NCBI GenBank assembly: GCA_016800925.1
Contig: JABCPU010000258.1
Span: 32,046 to 96,045, forward strand
Origin: Suillus spraguei
Lineage: Eukaryota; Basidiomycota; Agaricomycetes; Boletales; Suillaceae
Reading direction: 5' to 3'
DNA: 64,000 nt
Shown here in pieces: positions 11,015 to 20,389 of this stretch; within the stretch, counting starts at the first letter, position 1, and each line of letters starts with the position of its first letter. The position numbers were made by a program, and so were the translations under genes. Below the pieces are notes generated by a model. That model was given only the letters and a program-made list of their open reading frames with translations, made no database searches and was not told where the DNA came from.

Positions 11015-12013
11015 CTAAGCACCAGTCTCCATTTCAACCTCCGGCACCCCCAGTCTCCTCCCCAGTCCCATCCGCCATCTCTCCCAGTCCATCCGCCATC
11101 TCCCTCCATTCTCATCCGCCACCTCTTCCCCAATCTCCTCACCAGCGCCATCCTTGTCGGATCCGGCAGAAACGGAAAGCCTAAATCCGGTCCGGATTTC
11201 CTCGATGAGCAGGGCCTGGAATTCCCTCTGTTGCTGGAGGAAGGCCTCCATGGTGAGCTCATCCGCTCCATGGCAATCCGACTCCCTTCCGCCGCCGCAA
11301 TACCATCTTGGAGAAGTCCGTTGGTCCGCGCCAACTCAGCAATGATGCCATTAGCAGCGGCCACCCAAGCCTGATCATCGTACTCCAAAAAATCCTCATC
11401 CGTACCTTCGATAGTGACTGGATTGAGAAGACATCCGCGTCCGCCACATCCGGAGTAGGACTCCTCTGACGGCGCTTGCCTTTGCCCTTCGGAGACGGAG
11501 TACCAGCAGGACGCTGCTCTTCCGGCCCTTAGGCCCCTTAACGAATCCGGGCCTTCCAGGACAAGTGGCCTTGTCCTTCCGGCAGACGTCACAGGACTTA
11601 ATCTACGAAACGTCGAAATCAGCGGATCCGAAGTTTTTCGGACGACTCACCATGGCATTCTTCTCAGCATCATCCCACTGGCACATCCGGCCTTAGTGAC
11701 GCAACGAGAGCAGTACCCATCCTTTGCCCAGACTGCAGGAGCAGCCTTGGCCTTTACCAACCCATTAAGATCCGGATCTGGAAGAGTCCACAGCACTCAC
11801 CCAGCCTCAATCAGGCTCTCCGCTCTTTCCTCCATCTCCCTCCGATCTCCGCCAACTCAATCTGCTTCAACTCCTCCTGCCTTTTCCGCTCCTCCGCCTC
11901 TTTCCGCTCCGTTCCGCCTCGCTTCCGCTGCAGCCTTAGCAGCCGCCAGTTGCTGTCCAGATCCGCCACAAGTCAGCAGCAGACTTAGGGGCATCGGATT
12001 TCTTTCCAGACAT
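11015..12013 (-). pseudogene. antisense gene of family-A retroelement, copy 2
   Basis: The ATG at 12013 (MSGKKSDAPKSAAD) and the stop at 11015-11017 (...MEMETGA) match copy 1 at 1143-2114. The two introns fall at the same places: 11752-11800 (49 bp) and 11603-11650 (48 bp), both GTGAGT...AG. Splicing intron 2 joins the KNAM codons to IKSCDVCRKDKATCPGR. The predicted protein of about 300 residues has an N-terminal coiled coil, a first C-x2-C-x6-C cluster (CSRC...C), a second CDVCRKDKATC, a basic Pro/Lys/Arg linker (PSPKGKGKRRQR), the segment EYDDQAWVAAANGIIAEL and a C-terminal helix FLQQQREFQALLIEEI. Short indels interrupt the coiled coil and the region after the linker. It is not gag, pol or env, and its role is unknown. 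Confidence 0.66.
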
Positions 12014-12195
12014 GTTTAGGAGACAAGTTTTGTTAACAAGGATATGAAGTGGGGGTAGGAATCATTTCGGACGTCTGACGTCCGTATATCTGTGGATTAC
12101 AGACTCAGCACTACAACCATCAAACTTCCCCATCGTCTCGCATTAATCTTGTCCGATCCGGATCGACGCTTCTGTGCCTCAGGGGTTCGGCCCTA

Positions 12196-12207
12196 AGGGG
12201 GGGATAC
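12196..12207 (+). other. polypurine tract of family A copy 2
   Basis: The purine run AGGGGGGGA lies immediately before the 3' LTR, where plus-strand synthesis is primed in LTR retrotransposons. The same motif precedes the LTR at 2309. Confidence 0.7.
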
Positions 12208-12968
12208 TGTCATATACCATACTTCTAATCTCAGATCCGACCATATCCGTCCAGATCCGATCGTTTCCATATCCGTCCGGTCCACAGATCCTGTCCGGAC
12301 CACCCCTCCGAATGTCTCACTTCTCGCACTTAACTCCCTGGTATACATGCGTCTATCTCCTTTCGTCATTCCTGTCTTCCGGTACTTCCGGCTGTTTATA
12401 TTCCGTCCTGTGTACTGGATCCGTTTCCTGTGTTTCATTTCCGATTCATGCTTACTGATCCGCTGTGCAATAACTAATAGACTTCCGTTACACTTCGTAC
12501 ATAGCCCTCGGTCCCGACTTGCTAATTATCCGTCTTAGATACTTACTGTATATAAACCACTTGTAGATCTCCGTAGAACCTTAGTTCGAATATCATCTTA
12601 GATTCTACTCATTCTGCTCCTCCGGACTTAAGCTACTCTCCGCTTTAAGTCACCTTCCGAGACTTAGGATTGACTCCTATAGTCCATACCTCCGACTCTA
12701 TCTTCGGATAGTCCATCTCCGTTAGTTTCTAGTTAGGAACTCGTTCCGAAACTAGCCTTAATCTCTTCCTCTCCTTACGTTCCGAATTACCTTCGGACGT
12801 ATTATATCCGACACCTTCGGACACCCGGATCCGTCACGCAACCCCTTCCGGGTCTTCGGACGAATAACTCCCCTCTGAAATAAAGGGCATTACTCGAGAA
12901 AGGGGCACAGTGTACGAACTGAGGCCAAAGCCCTTCGGATCTCTCTACCCTTGAGTACAGTCTTAACA
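12208..12968 (+). repeat. LTR-A (3' LTR of copy 2)
   Basis: A 761-bp repeat, TGTCATATACC to CTTAACA, of a slightly different subtype from its 5' partner. It interrupts an integrase reading frame of family F whose codons ...MKVDTHP end exactly at its right edge. Confidence 0.93.
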
Positions 12969-13247
12969 GGATGCGTGTCCACCTTCATCTGCTGGCATAG
13001 AGCACAGCCATCAACATATCATCGGATAAAGGCGCCCATACCAGGCCACCAATATGCTTTCTTTACACTCTATTCAGTGGTTGTGCACCCAGGGTGACCC
13101 AATCAGAGAGGGCGGATTTCATGGGGGCGCGCAGATGCCATTGAGTGCATCAAGCGCACACTTGATAGTGGCATCATCGGGGAGTCGTTCAGGCATTTGA
13201 AGTCTTCAGCGAGTTCAGTGTCAATGATTTGACAAAGAGCGAGTTGG
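12969..13247 (-). pseudogene. integrase zinc-finger and post-RNase H fragment of family F
   Basis: The minus-strand reading includes QLALCQIIDTELAEDFK (13248 leftwards), which continues the RNase H reading across the LTR-E insertion. Near 12969-13060 it gives WWPGMGAFI and VDGCALCQQMKVDTHP, the CxxC half of the integrase zinc finger. A close relative of this segment occurs at 60940-61015. Stops and frame changes are present. Confidence 0.72.
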
Positions 13248-14187
13248 TGTAACGAACATATTGGCGCTGGACTTAAAACCCCATATTTTGACACTTGTCT
13301 CACATCTACAGGAGTTACCACTTGTCCATGGCCGTCTTACCTTTAGCAGTACTGGCAGCATCCCACGCTTACCGCACACCATACTGACTGCCGCACCATG
13401 TTCCACATACCAATGTCCTTCCATGTCCTTGCCACATCCACATAGCTCCATTTGGTGCATCATTTGTTTTCTGTTCATTATCACTGATTCCACGGCAAGC
13501 CTTATTACATGTTGCCTCATGCTGCAGTGCCTCACACTATGTTTACTTACGGTGGTTACTACACTCCAGCGCTACTGATCTCGCCTAGAGTATTCCAAGT
13601 ACATATGATGTAGGATATAAGCACCACATACCCTGCACGATACAAGTACCTGATTTTACACCATTGCACGTACTATAGGTCAGGATTATTGTCTAGCTCT
13701 GGATCTACCCAGTAGTGGACATAGTCTTTAAAGTTTCCTTATTGCTCATTAATCTATCATGCTCATTCTCTGTTACCGCTGGCATACCACTGGACTTTTG
13801 ACAGTTAATTTGACTGAACTTCTCACGCACTGCTGCTTTACCGCTGAAAGTACCATGGCTTTCTTTACTGTTTCCTTGCGCTGCTGATATCATCGCTCGA
13901 CATCGCTCGCTCAATGCAACTGTTACTGATCATATCTTGACCACGGTAGCACTGCTACACACGACACTAGTTCCGGCGGTATCATCGCTGACCGCGGCAA
14001 CTTACCACTGACCACGACGCTTGTTTCGCACATAAGTTAGACTCGAACTTGACCATACTAATAGGCATCCCCCTTTAGGGTCGAACACTCTTGTTCTTAC
14101 AAGTGAAGCAGACTAGACGGAGCGCAAGACTCACATACTAGTTTAGGCAGTGGTTTATCTACAGCCCAGGCTAGGTTGTATCTTTAC
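13248..14187 (+). repeat. LTR-E solo, 940 bp, TSD TTGG
   Basis: It starts TGTAACGAACATATTGG and ends GTATCTTTACA. The 4-bp target TTGG stands on both sides (13244-13247 and 14188-14191). Removal joins the RNase H end of family F to its integrase start. Orientation relative to an internal region is unknown because only solo copies are seen. Confidence 0.87.
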
Positions 14188-15734
14188 ATTGGGGAGGAGG
14201 ACCATGTCTTCATTGTCGGAGTCGGCGCCGAGGTGATCAGGATGGCGTGAAAGCGCGTCGGGTGTGGCGAGTTTAGAGCCGGGGACATGATGGAACTCCA
14301 GGTCAAAGTCGCATAGCATCAATTGCCAGCGCGCCTGTTGGCGCGTCAGTTTCTGAACTGCTTGGAAGTAGAGCAGGTTCTTGTGGTCGGTGAATATGAC
14401 CACAGGGTGCGGGTTTCCTTCCAGGAAGTGCCTCCAGGCTTGGAGTGCATGGATGACCACAAGGAGTTCATGATCATAGATCTGGTAGTTCCTCTCGGCC
14501 GGGTTGAGGCTCTGAGAGAGATATCCACAGGGGTGATATGCCCCGTTGTCATCCGTCTGGAGCAGGACTGTGCCAGTTGCTGCCAGGGAGGCATCGGTTG
14601 CAAGCATGAATTGCTTGACCGGGTCGGGGTTCTGCAGAACTGGTTCAGAGAGGAAACACTTCTTGAGCACTTTGAAGGTGTCTTCATGGGTGTCGGTCCA
14701 GTTGAAGACGGTGTCTTTCTTCGTCAAGTCGATGAGTGGTCGCGTGATGTCAGAATAATGGGAGATGAAGTGTCGGTAGAAGTTGCAGAAGCCGAGGAAT
14801 GATCGGACTTCTTTCACAGAAGTGGGGGATTTCCACTCGCTGATTCCCTTCAGCTTCGAGGGGTCCATCGCGACTTGTCCAGGGCAGATGATCATACCGA
14901 GGTATTCGACTTCTTGTGCGTTGAAAGTGCACTTTTCGGGTTTCAGGAAGAGGGATTCTCTCCTGATCTTGTCGAGGACTCTACAAGTCCGTTCTTTTCT
15001 GCTCCTCCTGGGTGTCGGAGAAGATCAGGATGTCGTCCATATAGATGATCATCCAACCTTCATTGATTTCTTCTGCGAAGGTCTGGTTCATGTAGGCTTG
15101 GAAAGTGGCGGGTGAGTTGCACAATCCGAAGAACATGACCTTCAGCTCAAATAATCCAAAGGAGGTCGAGAATGCCACTTTCCAGTGGTCCTCAGGGTGG
15201 ATCAGGATATTGTTGTATCCTGACTGGACGTCCATCTTCGTGAAGTATTTCGCGCCTTGAAGTTTGGCGATGAGAGGCAGAATGAGGGGAAGTGGATAGG
15301 CATTCTTCATGGTCCATTCGTTGATGTACCGATTGTCTTGACAGGGTCGGAGCAACCCATCCTTCTTTCTGACGAAGAAGAAACCGGAGGCCTGAGGGGA
15401 CTTTGATGGTTGGATGAAATCTTTCTTCAGGTGTTTGTCAAGGAAGGCTTTGACGGCCTTGGTTTGGAGAGGGGGTATGCCCTGGAGCTCTTCAGAATGA
15501 AACCGGGCTTTGTTTCAATCCGGTGGTCAACTCCAGGTCGAGATGGGGGGAGCTGGTTAAGCCCGTCTTTAGTGAAGATGTCGGCAAAGTTGTGGAGGTA
15601 TGAGGGGATGAGTTCCTCAAATGTCTTCTTCATCTTTTCTTGGTTCGCTTCAACAGCAAATTCTTGAGCTTTGTTGCTTGTTTTGACGAGATCCTTGGAG
15701 GCTTCCAGGATCCAAATGTTTTGCAGAGGTTTGC
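14188..15734 (-). pseudogene. pol: reverse transcriptase and RNase H of family F
   Basis: On the minus strand a pre-RT region (YLHNFADIFTKDGLNQLPP, about 15600-15540) leads to the [21 protein letters not shown] (about 15340-15285), [13 protein letters not shown] near 15240, [18 protein letters not shown] near 15135-15080 and the active-site YMDD at about 15045-15034. A frame change near 14990 leads to the connection (VRSFLGFCNFYRHFI near 14810-14765) and RNase H (MLATDASLAATGTVLLQ near 14610-14565; FTDHKNLLYFQ near 14400-14365). The frame ends in the adjoining LTR-E. Compared with other regions the RT is little damaged, with one or two frameshifts. Confidence 0.84.
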
Positions 15735-16209
15735 TGTTACGAACTGGGGTGGCGTCACCAGTGACAGTGAAAAGACACAGACAGTCTGCTGGGAAGTTCT
15801 ACAATGTCCAAAAGAGGACAAGGTGAAAGTACAAGGAACGCGTTCCGAGTACAATCAAGGGTTCGGCCTCAAAGACAAGTCTAAGAGGTTCCACGAGAAT
15901 AGAGACTAAGACTAAGGAGTGCTTAGACTTAGAGACGATTCAAGACGACTTAGGTTGGAGACCTAAGCGAAGGAAGTTCCAGGTAAAACCCAGTAAGATT
16001 AAAGTAAAGAATCTACTACAAGTACAACATGCTTAAATAGACCAATATGTGCGCACGGACCAAGAGAGGCGTGGGAAAGTAAGTGCGTATCCAAATAAGG
16101 AAGGCAACTATAGTACAGATGCGTTGAGCATATGAGTCAGAGTCATGTGACATGATATACAAGTAAGGAAGCAAAAAGAGAATAAATAGGGGCACGTACA
16201 ATTGTAACA
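15735..16209 (-). repeat. LTR-D solo, minus strand, TSD TTTGC
   Basis: A 475-bp copy (TGTTACGAACTGG start, ATTGTAACA end), flanked on both sides by TTTGC (15730-15734 and 16210-16214). It interrupts the linker between protease and RT of family F. Confidence 0.92.
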
Positions 16210-17120
16210 TTTGCTCATGCAATTCATTTCGTTCTTCGAGGTCCCGTCTTGGGTGAGCGGGGTGTCGAGGTCAAGGTTCTTGATGATGTGCACAGAGGTT
16301 GCGTCAGAGGAGTACTTGATGAGCACTTCATCATTGGTCAGGGGGTAGGTGGCGATGTCGTCCACCTTCTGGCACATCTGGGTGTTGCCAACCCAGACAT
16401 CCTTGTACTTGTTGAAGTCAGGGAGGTTGTCTTCATCGTCTTCGATGGGTTTTATACCCGGGGGTCCGTTGTTCTTCTTCTTCTTGCTCTTCTTCTTCTT
16501 CTTGTGCTTCTTGGCACTTATCTGTTCAAGAATGTGGTCGAGGGTCGAGTCCAATGTTCTGAGGAGGGCGAATATCTCGCCATCTTCTTCTTCCTCAATT
16601 GAGGTCACACCTCAGAATATGTAGGTGGGCGTGCCATGAGATGCGCGCTTTCGATTGAGTATGCGCTCAACGGTTCATGAACGCGCGGTCGCACATAAGG
16701 CGATGGTGTCACGCGCCCAGTCGATGTTGGGGTTCATTGCAGAAAGCCAAGGCTTTCCGAGTAGGATGTTGTTGCATTTGGAAAGTTGGGTGACATTGAA
16801 CTTTCCATACATGACCCATTTATCAAGGCGGATAAACAGGGTACAGTAGCGGGAGACCTTCCCGGCTTTCGAGTGACTTCCATCAACAGTGGTGATGTGG
16901 AAGGGGTGTCAGAGTCGATGTGTGTGGATCTTGTGGTTCCACATGAAGGAGGAGTTGATAAACGATCCTCTGGCGCCAGAGTCAATGATGGTGGTAGACG
17001 CAATGGTTTTCACGCTCTTTGCACTAAAAAGGGTGACAGGAACTCGAAACTCGTTCAATTTGCCAACACATTTAGTATACAGAGTGCACTTGGGAGTGAC
17101 TGACATTGCTACAGTACTCC
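16210..17120 (-). pseudogene. protease and Lys-rich linker of family F
   Basis: The minus-strand reading from 17106 has a retropepsin site TIIDSGARGSFINSSFM (about 16985-16935), then a stretch matching the flap and C-terminal protease region (about 16930-16740). After a frame change comes an acidic start (TSIEEEEDGE, 16608), a Lys-rich run encoded by a TTCTTC-rich tract (16473-16510) and the motif DNLPDFNKYKDVWVGN near 16435-16385. The linker continues beyond the LTR-D insertion into the RT. Frame changes make it a pseudogene. Confidence 0.72.
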
Positions 17121-17304
17121 TATCTAAAAATACTCTGCCTCGTTCTCTTTCGAAGACTCGACCAGAGTCTTTTAGTCTTCTTTGGAGTCTTTGCGCCTTT
17201 AGGCATCTTGGTCTTCTTCAGGGCAAGCTTTCTAGCTTTGACCCTTTCGACTTCCATATTGGAAGTGTCTTCATCGGAATCTTCATCATCAGGGACTTCG
17301 TCCC

Positions 17305-18120
17305 TTACCAATTCTTTCCTTTCTTGTCATCATCTCTGCGTCGGACCTTTGGGTGGAAGGCGGCGTCACTGGCGCAGTGGCCGTGCTTCCCACATTTGAA
17401 GCAAAGGCCATCCTTCATGTATTTCTCATGCTCTTGGCGCGTCATGTTGACGTCCATGGCATCGGGATTGCATTTAGCATTGTTTGGCCTCTGGAACAAG
17501 GGCTTGTAGTGGGAGTGGTTCTTGGCAACTGCATTGCGCATGGCCATTCCGCATTCATAGTTGGCATTCAACTTGATGGCGGCAGAGTAGTACTTGTCGA
17601 TGGTGGTGGGGATGGTTTCCATCTGACAGATGGTGCGGTGGAGGGGTTTCTTGAGTCCAGCTTCAAAGAAGTGGATGAGGACCGAGCTTTCCTTGATGCT
17701 CGTGTGCATCATCAGAGTCTTGAACTCTGCGATGTAGTCCATAAGAGTGCCAGTGTGTTTGACCTTGGGAATCTTCGCCATAGCATCAACCTTCTCATTG
17801 TGGGGGTTGAAGGCGCTCTTGAACTCCTTCACAAAGTCTTCCCATTTGCCGAACTGGGGAGGGTTGGTCTTGTAGGCCTTGGCATAGGCGTTGAGTGCCC
17901 ATGTACGAGTGGTGCCTTCTGTCATATAAGAGAGGGCGATGCAGACCCAGTGTTCATTGGAGGGGTAGAGCGTTCTGTTCAATTCGAGGTAGGTCATCAC
18001 AGTGTATAACCAACGCATGGTGTTGGTTGGGTCACTGTCAAACTTAGAGGGCATTCCTGCCTTAAGTTCGGGTCCGATCGCTTTAGTGACAGGAGTCGTT
18101 GTTGCTGCGGAGCCAGACAT
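17305..18120 (-). CDS. gag: gag of family F (capsid-like core plus zinc knuckle)
   Basis: A single open minus-strand frame runs from ATG 18120 (MSGSAATTTPVTKAIG) to a stop at 17305. An in-frame ATG lies further upstream at 18147, but the 18120 start matches the usual short acidic/neutral N-terminus. It has the retrotransposon gag core: MPSKFDSDPTNTMRWLYTVM (about 18060-18000), LSYMTEGTTRTWALNAYAKA (about 17935-17875), FGKWEDFVKEFKSAFNP (about 17850-17800) and LMDYIAEFKTLMMHTSI (about 17745-17695). The zinc knuckle is CFKCGKHGHCASD near 17412-17374, with the fourth Cys replaced in the pattern. It packages element RNA in family members. It may still be translatable, but the rest of the element is broken. 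Confidence 0.8.
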   Translation of the reverse strand: MSGSAATTTPVTKAIGPELKAGMPSKFDSDPTNTMRWLYTVMTYLELNRTLYPSNEHWVCIALSYMTEGTTRTWALNAYAKAYKTNPPQFGKWEDFVKEFKSAFNPHNEKVDAMAKIPKVKHTGTLMDYIAEFKTLMMHTSIKESSVLIHFFEAGLKKPLHRTICQMETIPTTIDKYYSAAIKLNANYECGMAMRNAVAKNHSHYKPLFQRPNNAKCNPDAMDVNMTRQEHEKYMKDGLCFKCGKHGHCASDAAFHPKVRRRDDDKKGKNW

Positions 18121-18454
18121 GATATTGTTCTTGGTTTGGGGGTGCACGGTCCTGAGCTGTCTTGCTCCAGTGGCGGGGGTAGGAAGGCATCGTTGGTGTG
18201 CATGTTCCTCAAGGGGCTTAATTCAGCGTCCTCTTGTCAGGGTTCAGGGTTTGGGGTCGAGTATCCTATCTCAGCTAGCTGGGCAGTGTAGCAAGTAAAA
18301 GGTAACTTGAATATTTTGTTAGCAACCTAGCCAGGCACTAAGGAACTTGAGTGGTGTCTGCAATGGGCACTCTATCAAGAGCGGCAGCCCATGCATATTG
18401 GTCTCCTAGCGCAGAGTGCGCTAGTTGCATTGGTCAGAGGTGGGCACTATGCAC

Positions 18455-20070
18455 TGTCTCACAACCTACGTCACAGAGACGAGGTTCTTGACGACAATCA
18501 AAGACGTAGAAGCGATGAGCTTCTACGAAGTTCGAATAGAGACGATAAGCTTATGAAAAGCTTATCAAAAGGAAGTTCAGGGTCGAAGATCAAGTAGATT
18601 CAAGTTAAAGAAGTACAAAGGCTATCTGCGCGTATTTATACGTAAGATTGAAGCGGAGCGCGAATATGTAAGTATCGCTGAATTAAGTATGAAGTCAGAT
18701 AGCCAATAAGAGGATGCATGCTCACAAACGAGTCAGAGGCGTATCAACCAATGAGAATGCACATGTGCGCTGTAACAAACATATTGGCGCTGGGCTTAAA
18801 ACCCCACCTTTTGACACTCGTCTCACGTCTACAGGAGTTACCACTTGTCCATGGCTGTCTTACCCCTTTAGCAGTGCCGGCGGCATCCCACACTTACCAC
18901 ACACTGTACTGACTGTTGCACCACATTCCACGTACCAATGTCATTCCATGTCCTTGCCGCATCCGCATAGCTCCATTTGGTGCGTCATTTGTTTTCTGTT
19001 TGTTATCACTGATTCCACAGCAAGCCTTATTACATGTTGCCTCGTGCTGCAGCGCCTCGCGCTATGTTTACTTACGGTGGTTACTACACTCCAGTGCTAC
19101 TGATCTCACCTAGAGTATTCCGAGTACATACAATGTAGGATATAAGCACCATGTACCCCGCACGATACAAGTACCTGATTTTACACCATTGCACGTACTA
19201 TAGGTCAGGATTATTGTCTAGCTCTGGATCTACCCAGTAGTGGACATAGTCTTTAAAGTTTCCTTATCACTCGTTAATCCATCATGCTCATTCTCTGTTA
19301 CTGCTGGCATACCGCTGGACTTTTGACCGTTACTTTGACTGAACTTCTCACGCACTGCTACTTTACTGCTGAAAGTACTGCGCACTTCTTTACTGTTTCT
19401 TTGCACTGCTCACAACCTTACCGCTACTGCTGATATCACCGTTGACCGTGGCAACTTACCGCTGACCATGATGCTTGTTTCGCACATAAGTTAGACTCGA
19501 ACTTGACCATACTAATAGGCATCCCCCTTTAGGGTCAAACACTCTTGTTCTTACAAGTGAAGCAGACTAGACGGAGCGCAAGACTCACATACTAGTTTAG
19601 GCAGTAGTTTATCTACAGCCCAAGCTAGGTTGTATCTTTACAGCGCGAAGGAGTCATGAGTGCGGAGCCGAAGGTATAAAGGGTACAAGCCAATGAGGTG
19701 ACGCACGAGTCAAGAAAGGTAAACGGTAAAAGGATAAAGCATAAGACGATACCAGGAGGTCCTTGAAAGCAGATGAGGGGTTCCCATGAACCAAGAGGGT
19801 GCACGCGTTGAAGCGCAGAGTAATGCGATGAGCACAGAGGAGGCGCTTGAAGCGCGCAAAGCGGGAGAGGCGTGAAGGAGGTAGAAGGCGCGCGAAGAGG
19901 GTGTGTTTAGCAGTGATGAAGGAGGCAAGCGTAGGCAAGGTAAGGAGTGACGACGGCGAACCAGATGAGGTAGTGAAGGACGAGGGTTGAGGCCTCGTCG
20001 GGATGAGAGTAGACAGCAATGCATAGGAGGGAAAATGATAGTAGGGGCGCAAGAAGGTGTTCTTGTAACA
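18455..20070 (-). repeat. LTR-F (5' LTR of family F), split by LTR-E
   Basis: The two halves, 18455-18770 and 19643-20070, make one repeat of about 744 bp once the LTR-E at 18771-19642 is removed. On the minus strand it would run TGTTACAAGAACACC to GTTGTGAGACA, just upstream of gag. Only one copy is in the window, so the boundaries rest on the TG/CA ends and on the neighbouring LTR-E sequence at 20071. Confidence 0.55.
18771..19642 (+). repeat. LTR-E solo, 872 bp, TSD GCGC
   Basis: TGTAACAAACATATTGG start, TATCTTTACA end, with GCGC on both sides (18767-18770 and 19643-19646). Together with the copy at 13248 it shows that this family makes 4-bp duplications. Confidence 0.87.
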
Positions 20071-20384
20071 GTAACCGCCATATGTAAACATAGCGTGAGG
20101 CGCTGCGGCATGAGGCAACATGTAATAAGGCTTGCCATGGAATCAGTGATAACGAACATAAAACAAATGATGCACCAAATGGAGCTATGCGGATGCATCA
20201 AGGACATGGGAGGACATCAGTACATGGAACGTGGTGCAGTAGTTGGTACAGTGTGCAGTAAGCATGGGATGCCGCCGGAAGTGCTAAAGGGGTAAGACGG
20301 CCATGGACAAGTGGTAACTCCTATAGACATGAGACGAGTGTCAAAAGATAGGGTTTTAAGGCCAGCACCAATATGTTCATTACA
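20071..20384 (-). repeat. truncated LTR-E, minus strand
   Basis: The reverse complement of the 5' part of LTR-E, ending at ...ATGTTCATTACA (20384). It is cut on the left by LTR-F, which must therefore have inserted later. Confidence 0.75.
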
Positions 20385-20389
20385 CCGCC

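Larger units (their letters stand above)
5080..12968 (+). mobile_element. 7.9-kb Ty3/gypsy chromovirus, family A copy 2 (composite)
   Basis: This is a structurally full-length element: LTR, gag with a CCHC knuckle, protease, reverse transcriptase, RNase H, integrase, chromodomain, an antisense gene, a purine tract (12196-12204) and a 3' LTR. All sense frames carry frameshifts, so it cannot make its own proteins as read. The 5-bp flanks differ (ATGGG left, GGATG right) and come from different elements (LTR-D/LTR-C left, integrase of family F right). The two LTRs also differ at diagnostic sites, so this is probably a recombinant of two insertions. Confidence 0.9.
12969..20070 (-). mobile_element. 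Ty3/gypsy element family F, minus strand, 3'-truncated and interrupted
   Basis: On the minus strand the order from right to left is 5' LTR-F (18455-20070, split), gag, protease, linker, reverse transcriptase, RNase H and the start of integrase. The integrase is cut off by the family-A element at 12968. Three solo LTRs lie inside: LTR-E at 18771-19642, LTR-D at 15735-16209 and LTR-E at 13248-14187. Each has a matching duplicated target, so they came after this element. It was itself inserted into an older LTR-E (20071-20384). Confidence 0.82.

Noticed and set aside
10819..11592. Single 257-codon minus-strand frame as the real antisense protein
   Set aside because: It reads through intron 2 and changes to the wrong frame for the second Cys cluster; comparison with copy 1 supports the spliced model instead.
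13248..19642. The two LTR-E copies as the 5' and 3' LTRs of the minus-strand element between them
   Set aside because: Each has its own 4-bp duplication (TTGG and GCGC), and removing the left one rejoins the RNase H and integrase frames, so they are separate solo LTRs.
19654..20207. Minus-strand frames of about 155-165 codons
   Set aside because: They cover LTR-F and LTR-E sequence and have biased, low-complexity composition without motifs.
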